Numbered from the stretch's first letter, positions 33,264 to 42,264 are shown. The stretch is DNA of 64,000 bases from Bacteroidota bacterium (GCA_020161435.1 JAIUNV010000007.1:124001-188000); one strand, 5' to 3'. Notes: generated from the letters alone by a model not told the origin. Numbers and translations are program-made.

Positions 33264-35660
33264 ATGAAGCATTTATTTTTCTGTTGCTCACTACTTTTTA
33301 TTTATGCAAATGCGCTGACTCAAAACATTGGCATAGGCACAGATGCACCACAAGCAAAACTGCATGTGAATGGGAACCTGCAATTGCAGGATGGAGCGGC
33401 CGTGTCAAAGTTTAGCAGGGATAGCCTGATGAGCGAAAACAGCCACAACAATGTGCCCACCGAAAGGGCTTTGCGTTCTTACCTCAGTACCGGCCGCTGG
33501 ACCGGTTTGGATACAGCTGTTACCAGCACCAATGGTATTGTAGCCAAAGGATTCGGTATACAGGGTCTTGGTGGTCCAACCGCCGTAGCATTAAAAGACA
33601 ACCTGGCTTTTGTAGTCAACTGGAGCAACAACTCTCTCGTTTCTTACAACATTTCCAATCTTAGCGATCCGCAGTCGAAAAGCAATGCTTATACCAATAT
33701 CAATGGGCCCAGCAGCGTAGCTGTTCAGGGCAATTATGTATACATAACTTCAGAGTTGGGCAATGCACTTACGATTTATAGTTTTACCCCTACGGGAAGC
33801 CTTATCTATGTTGGCATGATTGGCACCGGAAGGCGTCCAACTTTTGTAACCGTACAAGGAAATTTCGCCTATGTAACCGCAGAAAGAGAGTTGGCCATAT
33901 ATGATGTTTCAGTACCCGCCACACCGGTTTTTAAATCAATCGTAACGGCCAACCTGAGTTTTCCTACAGGGGTAGTGGTGCAAGGAAATATCGCTTATGT
34001 GGTTTCCAATGGCAACAATCGCTTGTGCATGTTTGATGTTACCAACCCTATGTCCATCACAGCACTTGGCTTCACCAATACGGGCTTGAGCAATCCCCGG
34101 CATGTGTATGTAAAAAATGGATTTGCCTACGTTACGTCAAGAGATAACGACCGCATTCAAATATTCAATGTGAGCAATCCGGCAAGCCCCACGGTAGCCG
34201 GCTTTGTGCAGGAAAATATTTACCAGCCTTATAGTATTCATGGTGCGGGCAATTTTTTGTTTGTAGCCAACGGCCAATACAACATGGTGTCTGTGTTCGA
34301 TATCAGCAATCCAACAGCACCAGTTGCCCGTGGCTACAATACCACCAACATCAGTGGGCCGGGTATTTTATTTGCCCAAAACGATGTGCTGGCGGTGCCG
34401 TCTTCTGGCAACAACCGTCTTTGTCTTTTTACCCTCGACCGAACCTTTGGCCTAAGCATGTCGCCTACAGGTTTGCAATTATCCACTACGCAATGGCAAA
34501 CAGATGGCATGAACATTTTTCGGGGTGAGGGCAATGTGGGCATTGGCATCAGCAAGCCTACAGCAAAGCTGCATGTAGAGGGCCAAACTTTCCTGATGGG
34601 CGAAGTGGGTATTGGTACCAATTTTCCCATGGCAAAATTGCATGTAGAAGGCAACAGCTATTTCAATGGCAACCTGAGTATTGGCACTACTACACAGTTG
34701 GCTACGCAAACATTTGCCAACACATTGGGTGCCAAAGTAGCCTTGTATGGTTCCAGCGCCACTAGCCAGTACGGCTTGGGTATTCAAAGCAATTTGCTGC
34801 AGCTGTATACCGATATAGCCGGCTCCAATATTGGTTTTGGATGGGGCAGCAGCACTGCTTTTACGGAAAGAGCCCGCATCATCAACAGTGGCGAAGTGGC
34901 CATGCAAACCAACGGCAGGTTACAGATTCGTACCGGTTCACAAACAGCAGGGCTCTGGCTGGCCAATGCGGCTAATACCGGCAATGTGGGTTTTATTGGT
35001 TTACCCAACGACAATGTGATGGGCTTTTATGGCAACAACGGTGCGGGCTGGGGGCTGACAATGAATGCGAACAATGGTTACGTGGGTATTGGACTAAACG
35101 GTGCTTCTGCATCGGCACCACTGCAGTTTTCGAATAACCTGGGCCTTACAAAAATCTCTTTGTACAAAGGCACATATGGCGATGTAGGTATTGGTGTATA
35201 TGGTGGCGAACTGCGTTTGCAAAACGACATTCCCAATGGCAAAGTGAGCATGGGCGTTATTCAAACCGATGGCTCCTATGCAGAACTGGCCAAGGCCGAA
35301 CGAAACGGAGCATATGCCTTTGCCATCTTCGGCAGCTTATGGGCCAACGGTACCACTTATGCCAGCGACCGCCGTTTTAAGCAGCACATTAGCGGCATTG
35401 CTTCGCCCTTGCAAAAACTGCTGCAGCTCAATGGGGTGACCTACGACATGAAGGCGGGCGATTTCAACAACATGAATTTTAAACAAGGCCGGGAGATGGG
35501 CCTGATAGCACAGGATGTGGAGCTGGTGGTGCCCGAAGCCGTGTCGGAATTAAACGGTTACAAGGGCGTGGATTATGCCAAGCTGGTGCCGTTGCTAATT
35601 GAGAGCATCAAGGAATTGAAAAAGGAAATTGATACGCTGAAAGCACAGCAAAAACGATAG
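33264..35660 (+). CDS. Exported LVIVD-propeller protein with endosialidase-chaperone C-terminus
   Basis: A 798-residue exported protein with signal peptide at residues 1-19 (MKHLFFCCSLLFIYANALT). Residues about 90-400 form six or seven LVIVD-type beta-propeller blades (GNIAYVVSNGNNRLCMFDV, NGFAYVTSRDNDRIQIFNVS). Then come tail-fibre-like repeats VGIGISKPTAKLHVEG and VGIGTNFPMAKLHVEG, the first of which also occurs at the mature N-terminus (NIGIGTDAPQAKLHVNG). The last about 110 residues look like the intramolecular chaperone of endosialidase (S74/PF13884): ASDRRFKQHISGIASPLQKL, then GLIAQDVELVVPEAVSEL and a final coiled coil. This chaperone normally trimerises a beta-helical fibre and cleaves itself off. 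A surface fibre or adhesin is inferred. Confidence 0.85.
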   Translation: MKHLFFCCSLLFIYANALTQNIGIGTDAPQAKLHVNGNLQLQDGAAVSKFSRDSLMSENSHNNVPTERALRSYLSTGRWTGLDTAVTSTNGIVAKGFGIQGLGGPTAVALKDNLAFVVNWSNNSLVSYNISNLSDPQSKSNAYTNINGPSSVAVQGNYVYITSELGNALTIYSFTPTGSLIYVGMIGTGRRPTFVTVQGNFAYVTAERELAIYDVSVPATPVFKSIVTANLSFPTGVVVQGNIAYVVSNGNNRLCMFDVTNPMSITALGFTNTGLSNPRHVYVKNGFAYVTSRDNDRIQIFNVSNPASPTVAGFVQENIYQPYSIHGAGNFLFVANGQYNMVSVFDISNPTAPVARGYNTTNISGPGILFAQNDVLAVPSSGNNRLCLFTLDRTFGLSMSPTGLQLSTTQWQTDGMNIFRGEGNVGIGISKPTAKLHVEGQTFLMGEVGIGTNFPMAKLHVEGNSYFNGNLSIGTTTQLATQTFANTLGAKVALYGSSATSQYGLGIQSNLLQLYTDIAGSNIGFGWGSSTAFTERARIINSGEVAMQTNGRLQIRTGSQTAGLWLANAANTGNVGFIGLPNDNVMGFYGNNGAGWGLTMNANNGYVGIGLNGASASAPLQFSNNLGLTKISLYKGTYGDVGIGVYGGELRLQNDIPNGKVSMGVIQTDGSYAELAKAERNGAYAFAIFGSLWANGTTYASDRRFKQHISGIASPLQKLLQLNGVTYDMKAGDFNNMNFKQGREMGLIAQDVELVVPEAVSELNGYKGVDYAKLVPLLIESIKELKKEIDTLKAQQKR

Positions 35661-35682
35661 TCGTGATGCGTTACAGCTACCG

Positions 35683-35720
35683 GCCATTTGCCCGCTCGGG
35701 TAAATGGCCTTTCTGTTTTG
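35683..35720 (+). terminator. Terminator before purS
   Basis: An 11-bp stem (GGCCATTTGCC with GGTAAATGGCC, one G-U pair, loop CGCTC) followed by TTTCTGTTTT. The purS promoter begins in the same T-rich tail. Confidence 0.8.
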
Positions 35721-35748
35721 GCTTGCTGGGCGGTGCCGGTTACCTTTG
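35717..35748 (+). promoter_or_regulatory. purS promoter
   Basis: TTTG at 35717-35720 and TACCTTTG at 35741-35748 with a 20-base spacer match the Bacteroidota consensus. Predicted transcription start is about 35755, about 33 bases before the purS ATG. Confidence 0.75.
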
Positions 35749-35787
35749 CTGCTTTCTAAGCCATTTTCGTTTTCAAAACAACTCAAC

Positions 35788-36033
35788 ATGACATACACTG
35801 CGCATATCACCGTAATGCCATTGAAAGAACTGCTCGACCCACAAGGCAAGGCCGTCATGGGCGGACTGGGCAACCTCGGCCTGAGCCAAATCAAAGATGT
35901 ACGCATTGGTAAGCACATTACCCTGCAGGTAGAAGCCGACAGCCCCGAAGCCGCCAAAGCCGTTGCGACCGAAGCTGCTCAAAAAGTACTGGCCAACGCC
36001 GTAATGGAATACTTTGAAGTGGTGATAGCCTAA
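35788..36033 (+). CDS. purS: Phosphoribosylformylglycinamidine synthase subunit PurS
   Basis: PurS (81 residues) is the small dimeric subunit that bridges PurL and PurQ in the fourth step of purine synthesis. The family pattern is clear: MTYTAHITVMPLKELLDPQG followed by KAVMGGLGNLGL and ITLQVEADSPEAA. The longer open frame (from 35704) lacks family similarity, overlaps the promoter, and is rejected. purL and purQ are not nearby. The stop codon overlaps the first arm of a 17-bp inverted repeat. Confidence 0.92.
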   Translation: MTYTAHITVMPLKELLDPQGKAVMGGLGNLGLSQIKDVRIGKHITLQVEADSPEAAKAVATEAAQKVLANAVMEYFEVVIA

Positions 36034-36150
36034 TTTGAAAATTTGAAAATGAGGGAATTTGAAAATTATTCAATTCTCTCAGGTACAACATAAGCCTTGT
36101 AGAAAAGCCACATCAGTTGTGACCTTTTCAAACTTTCAAATTTTCAAATT
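36032..36150. repeat. 17-bp inverted repeat, purS-rsmI spacer
   Basis: AATTTGAAAATTTGAAA at 36032-36048 is the exact inverse complement of TTTCAAATTTTCAAATT at 36134-36150. The 85 bases between contain another GAATTTGAAAATT. It is the same word family as in the rplB-rpsS and rplV-rpsC spacers. Confidence 0.6.
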
Positions 36151-36158
36151 CTTGCATT

Positions 36159-36824
36159 TTGCTTTACCTCGTTCCATCTCCCATAGGCAACTTGTCTGAT
36201 ATGACGTATCGGGCAGTGGAGGTATTGAAACAGGTGGATGTGATTTTGTGTGAAGACACCCGCACTTCTTCGGTGTTGCTCAATCATTACGGCATTAGCA
36301 AACCGCTATCGCCTTACCACCAGCACAACGAGCACAAAGTGCTGCAGCATTTGGTTACCCAACTGCAAGCTGGTAAGCAAATGGCGGTTCTTACGGATGC
36401 GGGTACGCCCGGCATCAGCGACCCGGCTTTTTTGCTGGTGCGGGAATGTGTTCGCAACAATATTGCTGTTGAATGCTTGCCCGGTGCAACGGCATTTGTG
36501 CCGGCATTGGTCAACAGTGGATTGCCTACCAACCGCTTTACATTCGAAGGATTTTTGCCGCCCAAAAAAGGCCGCCATACCATGCTCACCAAACTGGCTA
36601 CCGAAGAACGCACCATGGTGATTTATGAAAGCCCCATGCGGCTGGTAAAAACCCTCGACGAAATAGCTACCTATTTTGGTGCCGACCGCCAATGCTGTGT
36701 GAGCCGGGAACTCAGTAAAAAGTTTGAAGAAAACAAAAGAGGTACTTTGCAAGAAGTAGCCGACTATTTCAGAGAGAAAGGCGTGAAGGGTGAGATTGTA
36801 GTAGTGATAGCCGGAAAAGAATAA
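36159..36824 (+). CDS. rsmI: 16S rRNA (cytidine-1402-2'-O)-methyltransferase
   Basis: RsmI methylates the ribose of C1402 in the decoding centre of 16S rRNA with S-adenosylmethionine. The 221-residue protein shows the tetrapyrrole-methylase fold motifs: LYLVPSPIGNLSDMTYRAVE, then EDTRTSSVLLNHYGI, VLTDAGTPGISDPAFLLVRE and LPGATAFVPALVNSGLPTNR. The start is TTG (36159), the only initiator that matches the family N-terminus. No ATG is available in frame nearby. It ends slightly earlier than E. coli RsmI. Confidence 0.95.
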   Translation: MLYLVPSPIGNLSDMTYRAVEVLKQVDVILCEDTRTSSVLLNHYGISKPLSPYHQHNEHKVLQHLVTQLQAGKQMAVLTDAGTPGISDPAFLLVRECVRNNIAVECLPGATAFVPALVNSGLPTNRFTFEGFLPPKKGRHTMLTKLATEERTMVIYESPMRLVKTLDEIATYFGADRQCCVSRELSKKFEENKRGTLQEVADYFREKGVKGEIVVVIAGKE

Positions 36825-36878
36825 CGACTGCTGCTTTACGAAGTTTTTTTTTCGTACCAACTAAACTGCCATAGCACC

Positions 36879-37724
36879 ATGCATTTGTCTGATTTCCGTT
36901 CCGTGATTGATCAGTACGATGTTATCTTTTTTGACTCGTATGGTGTGCTGCGTTCTTATGAGGGACTGGTACCCGGGGTAGACCGCACATTTGCATTGCT
37001 GGAAGAGCAGGGAAAAGAATTCTACATCATTACCAACGATGCCAGCCGCAGTCCCGAATTGTTGGCTTCCTCCTTTCACCGGGCAGGCCTGCACAACATT
37101 CAGCCCGATCATATTATTTCATCGGGCATGCTGGCCAAAGAATTTTTAGACCTGAAAGTAAATGATGGTATTGTTGCTTATCTGGGTACTGAAAATTCGG
37201 CGCATTACATTGAAAGCAGTGGCTTGCACACCATGCCCGTGAGTGAAATAGACGACAGCAACATGCACAAGGTAAATGCCCTGGTAATGCTGGATGACGA
37301 AGGCTTTGATTGGTTTCGTGATTTGAACAAAGCCGTGAATTTGTTGCGTCATCGTACCATTCCGGCCATTGCTGCCAACCCCGATAATTCTTACCCGGTA
37401 AATAACCACGACGTAAGCATAGCAGTAGGTGCATTGGCCCACATGATTGAAAAAGTAGTGGGCAAAAAGTTCATTCGTTTTGGTAAACCCGATACGCAGA
37501 TTTTCATGTTTGCCTACGAAAAGCTGCAAGCAAAACGAAGCATTTCAAAAAAAGATATTTTGATGATTGGCGATACACTCGCTACCGATATTTTGGGTGG
37601 CAATAAGTTTGGATTGGATACCATGCTGGTGCTTACCGGCAACACACAACCCAAAGATGCCGAGAGCCGCATTGTATCAACCGGCATTGTACCCACCTGG
37701 ATTTGCGAAGCAGCCGTTGTATAA
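36879..37724 (+). CDS. HAD-superfamily hydrolase, subfamily IIA
   Basis: A 281-residue phosphatase-like protein of the NagD/IIA branch of the HAD superfamily. Motif I is FFDSYGVLR with nucleophile D19 and Tyr at the +2 position in place of the usual Asp, as also found in TIGR01459-type members. Motif II is IITNDASRSP, the Lys of motif III is in RFGKPDTQIF, and motif IV is LMIGDTLATDILGG. A C2 cap lies between. The substrate is unknown. Related enzymes act on sugar phosphates or nucleotides. Confidence 0.87.
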   Translation: MHLSDFRSVIDQYDVIFFDSYGVLRSYEGLVPGVDRTFALLEEQGKEFYIITNDASRSPELLASSFHRAGLHNIQPDHIISSGMLAKEFLDLKVNDGIVAYLGTENSAHYIESSGLHTMPVSEIDDSNMHKVNALVMLDDEGFDWFRDLNKAVNLLRHRTIPAIAANPDNSYPVNNHDVSIAVGALAHMIEKVVGKKFIRFGKPDTQIFMFAYEKLQAKRSISKKDILMIGDTLATDILGGNKFGLDTMLVLTGNTQPKDAESRIVSTGIVPTWICEAAVV

Positions 37725-37765
37725 CGGATGTGGAGTTACGATAGTACAAAGAACGAATTAGCTGT

Positions 37766-38671
37766 ATGAAGTTTGGCCGAATTGATCCTGCATTGCTACA
37801 GATGGCGCAGCTACAACTGCCGCCAGATCCTGCTATGAATGCAGTAGTGTTGAAAGGGAAGTCGGCCACTGCCCCCACTATTTATTTGGGCTGTACCCAA
37901 TGGAAATGCGATGCTTGGTTGGGTAAAATTTATCCGGCCAATATCAAGGATGCGGAGATATTGGACACGTACATCCGTCAGTTCAACAGCATTGAAATGA
38001 ATGCGATGCACTACCGCATTTTTCCTGCCGAAACGGTAAAAAAATGGGTTGCCAAAGTGAAAGGTCGTGCATTCAAATTTTGTCCAAAGTTTCCGCAGAG
38101 CATCAGCCATTACAGCCAGTTTACCAATGCCACACAGCAAACGCAGCAGTTCCTCGAATCCATAGAAGCATTGCAGCCACATTTGGGGCCATCGTTTTTG
38201 CAGGTGAGTGAAGGATTGTCGCCGGCCATGCAGACACCGCTGATGGAGTATCTCGAATCATTACCCAAGCACTTGTCTTTTTTTGTAGAACTCCGCCATC
38301 CCGATTGGTACACGCCAGCTGCTCAACAGCAAATAGCACAGCTATTACAGCAGCATGGCATTGGCTGGGTGATAACCGATGCCCCCGGCCGCCGCGATGT
38401 ATGCCACATGAATTTGACCACGGATATTGCATTGGTGCGATTCTTGGGCAACAACCTGCATCCTACAGATTACACCCGTATTGATGCATGGATTGAACGC
38501 ATACATCACTGGGTGAAAAACGGTGTACGTGAAGTGTATTTTTTCATGCATCACCCCGAAGAAGAAGGAGCACCTGAGCTGATTGATTACATGGCGCAGC
38601 GGTTGCAATTGCGAACAGGCATTTTGTGCAAACGCCCTCAGTTTCTGCCCAAGCAGTCAACCTTATTTTAA
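37766..38671 (+). CDS. DUF72-domain protein
   Basis: A 301-residue protein of the DUF72 (YecE-like) TIM-barrel family of unknown function. Typical segments are IYLGCTQWKCDAWLGKIYP, the FNSIEMNAMHYRIFPAETVK strand, FKFCPKFPQSISHYSQF, and FFVELRHPDWYTPAAQQQIA. The stop codon shares the bases TTAA with the stop of the convergent antiporter gene. Confidence 0.88.
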   Translation: MKFGRIDPALLQMAQLQLPPDPAMNAVVLKGKSATAPTIYLGCTQWKCDAWLGKIYPANIKDAEILDTYIRQFNSIEMNAMHYRIFPAETVKKWVAKVKGRAFKFCPKFPQSISHYSQFTNATQQTQQFLESIEALQPHLGPSFLQVSEGLSPAMQTPLMEYLESLPKHLSFFVELRHPDWYTPAAQQQIAQLLQQHGIGWVITDAPGRRDVCHMNLTTDIALVRFLGNNLHPTDYTRIDAWIERIHHWVKNGVREVYFFMHHPEEEGAPELIDYMAQRLQLRTGILCKRPQFLPKQSTLF

Positions 38672-39924
38672 CTTGTTTTCGCCACTGTTTCTGAGGTGGG
38701 CAGACTTTCGTGGGATAAATTATCTGCAAACAACTGCTCCTCTTGAATGGGCTCTTTTTCTCCTTTGTAAAAAATGCTACCGAGCATCATTAGTGTACTT
38801 GTAGCCAAAATCACGAAGGCAATAATACTTTCATTGAAACTGCTCAGTTTTAATACATCAGGAATTTTATAGAACAACACGATGGTGATAAGGCCACGGG
38901 GCATGAAAAACAATTCGGGTAACAAATTGGCTTTCATAAATACCCGTAAATAAAACAACCTTACCAGTAATAACGCCAGCACAATCATGCCGCCTACGAG
39001 TGCTACATCTGCCTGAAATACCAATTCTATTTGTATGGTGTAGCCAAACAAAATGAAGAAAAAAGTACGCACCAAAAAGGAAAGCTCGGCTGTAATGGAG
39101 TGGAGTATCTCATGAATTTCGTGTACTTGTTTTTTGCTGTAAGTGCCTAAAAATGCTGGCAGTTTCACCAGGTTCCAGTTGTTGATCATTAAGCCGAAAA
39201 CAAGTATAATCAACAACGAGGGGAGGTGTAATAATTTGCCACTGGCGTACAGCAAAATCAACAATGAAATAATCAGAAAAAATTTAATGTTGAGTTTAGT
39301 GTTGGTCATGATGAGAAACAGCAACACCGAAAATGCAATGGATAAAACAACAGAACCAACAATGCCCCCGACAAAGATGCCTGCCGAAGCCCAGGTGAGA
39401 ATTTCTTCTGCAACAAAATAGTTGAATACAATGATGCCAACGATGTCGGAGAAAGACGCCTCGTACACCAAAAATTCTTTTTTGGCATTGGTCATGTGAT
39501 GCAAACTCGGAATAACAATGGCGGAGCTGATAATGGACATGGGGATGGCATACACAATACACTGAATCAACGATTCTTCTAACCAATACACCAATATGCC
39601 CGTTATTAATGCCGCTGAAGCAAAGAAGATAACACTCGCAGAGAAAAACGATTTGCGTATTAAAGGCAACTTATCTCTGGTCAATTTCAAATCAAGCCCG
39701 GCTTCCAGTACAATCATAATGAGTCCCACCACACCAAGTCCTTCTACTACCAGTCGGGGAAGCTCAACAGTGAGTTGATATTTATCGGTTACGTAGCGGC
39801 CAATAATACCTGAAAACATGAGCAGCAACACTGAAGGCACCCGCAGTTTTCTACTCATAATAGAAAATAAATACGAAATCACAATTACGCCGCATAATAT
39901 CATTAATACCTGTTCTGTTTGCAT
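38668..39924 (-). CDS. Cation:proton antiporter
   Basis: A 418-residue membrane protein of the monovalent cation:proton antiporter superfamily (PF00999 type) with about 12 hydrophobic segments. Conserved regions are GLVGLIMIVLEAGLDL-like (VVGLIMIVLEAGLDLKLTRD) and the core helix EASFSDIVGIIVFNYFVA with the transport Asp. The ion is not determined by the sequence. A short hydrophilic tail of about 30 residues ends the protein. It probably exchanges Na+ or K+ for protons in the inner membrane. Confidence 0.87.
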   Translation of the reverse strand: MQTEQVLMILCGVIVISYLFSIMSRKLRVPSVLLLMFSGIIGRYVTDKYQLTVELPRLVVEGLGVVGLIMIVLEAGLDLKLTRDKLPLIRKSFFSASVIFFASAALITGILVYWLEESLIQCIVYAIPMSIISSAIVIPSLHHMTNAKKEFLVYEASFSDIVGIIVFNYFVAEEILTWASAGIFVGGIVGSVVLSIAFSVLLFLIMTNTKLNIKFFLIISLLILLYASGKLLHLPSLLIILVFGLMINNWNLVKLPAFLGTYSKKQVHEIHEILHSITAELSFLVRTFFFILFGYTIQIELVFQADVALVGGMIVLALLLVRLFYLRVFMKANLLPELFFMPRGLITIVLFYKIPDVLKLSSFNESIIAFVILATSTLMMLGSIFYKGEKEPIQEEQLFADNLSHESLPTSETVAKTS

Positions 39925-40008
39925 GTGTAGTAGTTTGTTTTGTGTAACAATGCGGTTGCCAGTATTGCAATATCTCCTTACTGTATGAATGTACTTGTTC
40001 CCTTTCTG

Positions 40009-40725
40009 TTAAATAAATATCTCTGCCGCTTGAGCCAGCTTTTCTATCGTACCAATATCAATAAACTTGCTGCCAGTATGGTCAAATGATTGTATGCGGT
40101 GCGAAGCACATAGTTGTAGGTACACATCCACCATCGAAAACTTGCCTTCAAATGGCATGTGCCTGAAAATACTTTCGTGTATGATGTGGATGCCGCTGAA
40201 AGATTTTTCAACAGGAGTATCCGTAGCAACAGGAAGTTTGGTTTCACCAGTGTTTTTATTGCGCCAGCCTACCAGTTGGTGCTGTTCATTAAATAAAAAA
40301 CAACGGGAGGAAGTACGGTTGCTCACAGCCAGTGTAGCATCGGCTTTGTTGCTGGCATGTGCCTGCATAAATGCGTGCAGGTTCATATCTGTGAGGATGT
40401 CGGCATTCATCACCAAAACGTCTTTGGCATCGCCAAACAACGGCACAGCTTTTTTAATGCCGCCGCCAGTTTCCAACACTGCATCCGTTTCATCGCTTAT
40501 CAGCACTTCGGCGCCCCAGCCATTGTTTGCTTGCACTGCAGCCATAATTTGATCCGCAAAATGATGAACGTTTACCACCACTTTTTGTATGCCCGCTTGT
40601 TGTAGGTATTCAATATTGCGCTGCAGCACGGGCTTGCCATTTACCACTGCCAGTGCTTTAGGATGTGCATCTGTCCACGGTTTCAATCTTGTGCCGAGAC
40701 CGGCGGCGAGTATCATGGCGATCAT
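40009..40725 (-). CDS. MurU-like sugar-1-phosphate nucleotidyltransferase
   Basis: A 238-residue single-domain nucleotidyltransferase. The N-terminal signature MILAAGLGTRLKPWTDAHPK with Lys22 binds the nucleotide. It also has VNVHHFADQIMAAVQ, LETGGGIKKAVPLFG and the metal-binding LVMNADILTD. Among such enzymes the short form resembles MurU, which makes UDP-MurNAc from MurNAc-1-phosphate. The neighbour upstream is an AmgK-like kinase, which supplies anomeric sugar phosphates, so the pair matches the AmgK-MurU cell-wall recycling route known from Pseudomonas. The exact sugar is inferred. Confidence 0.82.
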   Translation of the reverse strand: MIAMILAAGLGTRLKPWTDAHPKALAVVNGKPVLQRNIEYLQQAGIQKVVVNVHHFADQIMAAVQANNGWGAEVLISDETDAVLETGGGIKKAVPLFGDAKDVLVMNADILTDMNLHAFMQAHASNKADATLAVSNRTSSRCFLFNEQHQLVGWRNKNTGETKLPVATDTPVEKSFSGIHIIHESIFRHMPFEGKFSMVDVYLQLCASHRIQSFDHTGSKFIDIGTIEKLAQAAEIFI

Positions 40726-40749
40726 GCGTTGGTTGGTTTGTAGGTTGGT

Positions 40750-40796
40750 TGAACAGTTGACGAGTTAACTAGTTAACCTGTAAACGCGTCAACTAA
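40750..40796. repeat. GTTAAC word repeat with inverted ends
   Basis: The spacer between the kinase fusion and the nucleotidyltransferase gene contains GTTAACTAGTTAAC, a perfect palindrome, flanked by GTTGACG and its inverse complement CGTCAAC. It could form a hairpin in the polycistronic mRNA. No T tract follows on the coding strand. Confidence 0.45.
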
Positions 40797-40821
40797 AAAC
40801 TATTGAATGGGTGAGGGTTAT

Positions 40822-42264
40822 CTACTTCACCCAATGCTCACTATTGATGTGCTTCACTACCGTTTTTACCTTGTACTTATTGCGCAGGTGTCGGGCGGTT
40901 TGCTCGGCAGCATACACGCTGCGGTGCTGGCCACCAGTGCAGCCAAAGTTTACCATCAGTTTGCTAAAACCACGTTGCAAATAATCTTCCACGCTGATGT
41001 CTACCATATCCCACACACTATTCAAAAACTCCGGCATGCGGGTTTTTTGTTCCAGATAGTCCATCACTTCTTTGTCTTTACCCGTCAGGGTTTTGTATTC
41101 GTCTATACGGCCTGGGTTGAGTATGCCCCGCATGTCAAACACAAATCCACCACCGTTATCGCTGTCATCTTTGGGGTAGCCGTTTTTCTTAAAGCTAAAG
41201 CTGTTTACTTCCACCACCAGCGGCGTGTTTTCATCAGCCTTCGGCGGATCAAAACGGGCAATCACGGCATCATCTACCACAAGATTGAGCATGCGTTTAA
41301 ACTCGGGCACATGTATCGCCAGCGGACGGTTTGTGATAAACCATTTCAGGTTGCGCAATGCTTGTGGTATGCTGCTCAAAAACTGCGCCTTTCTTTCAAA
41401 CAAACCACGGAAGCCATACGCACCCAACACTTGCAATAAGCGAATGAGTACATATCCATAATACTGCGCCACAAAAATATTCCTGTCAATAGGATGGCCC
41501 AGCACTTCTTCCAGCGATGTCATGTAATGCTGCAGCAGGTCTTGCTTCCAATCGTCGGGCAGGTCGGCACGGGCCTGCCAAATCATACTCGCAGCATCAT
41601 ATTGCGGAGCACCTTTCATACCACCCTGATAATCGATGAAGTAGGGCTGGTCGTTGTTGATGATGATGTTGCGGCTCTGAAAATCGCGGAACATAAAAAA
41701 CTTGTATTCCGTATGCGTCAGGTAAGTAGCCAGTGCATCAAAATCATCAATCATGGCCTGCTTGTCGTAGGGTTGCTGCAAGGCATCCAGAAAGTAATAT
41801 TTAAAATACAGCAGGTCGCTCAAAATGGCCTGCTTGCCAAACTCTTTCGCCGTAATGCAGCGGTTGTAATCGAGGCCTTCATGGCCCTTCACCTGCAGGC
41901 GGGCCAGCTGGGTGAGGCTTTCAGCAAACAAGCTTTTTACATAGTCGTTGTAGCCGTGGGCCTCCAGTTTGTTCAGCAGGCTGTCGTTGCCCAGGTCGGT
42001 TTGAATGTAGGCTGTCCCTTCTTCATTTACAGCCACAATAGCGGGCACGGGCAGGCCTTTTTCCGAAAAGTGCCGGCTGAAATAAATGAAAGTGTCGTTC
42101 TCTTTTATGTTGAGGTTATACGTGCCAATCAGCGTTTTTCCTTCATCATAAATCCGGAAATAACGTCTGTCGCTACCACTTTGGGGCAATAGTTCAATGC
42201 GTTCCGGTACATGGCCACAGGCTTGTGCCGCCAGCGTTTCTATGGTATCAATGGTTTTGTTCAT
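40822..42264 (-). CDS. AmgK-like sugar kinase fused to RapZ C-terminal domain
   Basis: A 480-residue fusion. Residues 1-330 are an aminoglycoside-phosphotransferase-fold kinase: GSDRRYFRIYD near the nucleotide, the catalytic loop FRDFQSRNI (Asp194, Asn199), and the metal Asp211 in PYFIDYQGGMKGAPQYDAAS. This resembles AmgK, which phosphorylates MurNAc and GlcNAc at the anomeric position. Residues about 349-475 closely follow the C-terminal domain of E. coli RapZ: VEVNSFSFKKNGYP, then FVFDMRGILNPGR, LTGKDKEVMDYLEQ, and the diagnostic VNFGCTGGQHRSVYAAEQ. The N-terminal P-loop domain of RapZ is absent. In E. coli that C-terminal domain senses glucosamine-6-phosphate and controls GlmS synthesis. 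A sensor-coupled recycling kinase is therefore plausible. Confidence 0.88.
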   Translation of the reverse strand: MNKTIDTIETLAAQACGHVPERIELLPQSGSDRRYFRIYDEGKTLIGTYNLNIKENDTFIYFSRHFSEKGLPVPAIVAVNEEGTAYIQTDLGNDSLLNKLEAHGYNDYVKSLFAESLTQLARLQVKGHEGLDYNRCITAKEFGKQAILSDLLYFKYYFLDALQQPYDKQAMIDDFDALATYLTHTEYKFFMFRDFQSRNIIINNDQPYFIDYQGGMKGAPQYDAASMIWQARADLPDDWKQDLLQHYMTSLEEVLGHPIDRNIFVAQYYGYVLIRLLQVLGAYGFRGLFERKAQFLSSIPQALRNLKWFITNRPLAIHVPEFKRMLNLVVDDAVIARFDPPKADENTPLVVEVNSFSFKKNGYPKDDSDNGGGFVFDMRGILNPGRIDEYKTLTGKDKEVMDYLEQKTRMPEFLNSVWDMVDISVEDYLQRGFSKLMVNFGCTGGQHRSVYAAEQTARHLRNKYKVKTVVKHINSEHWVK

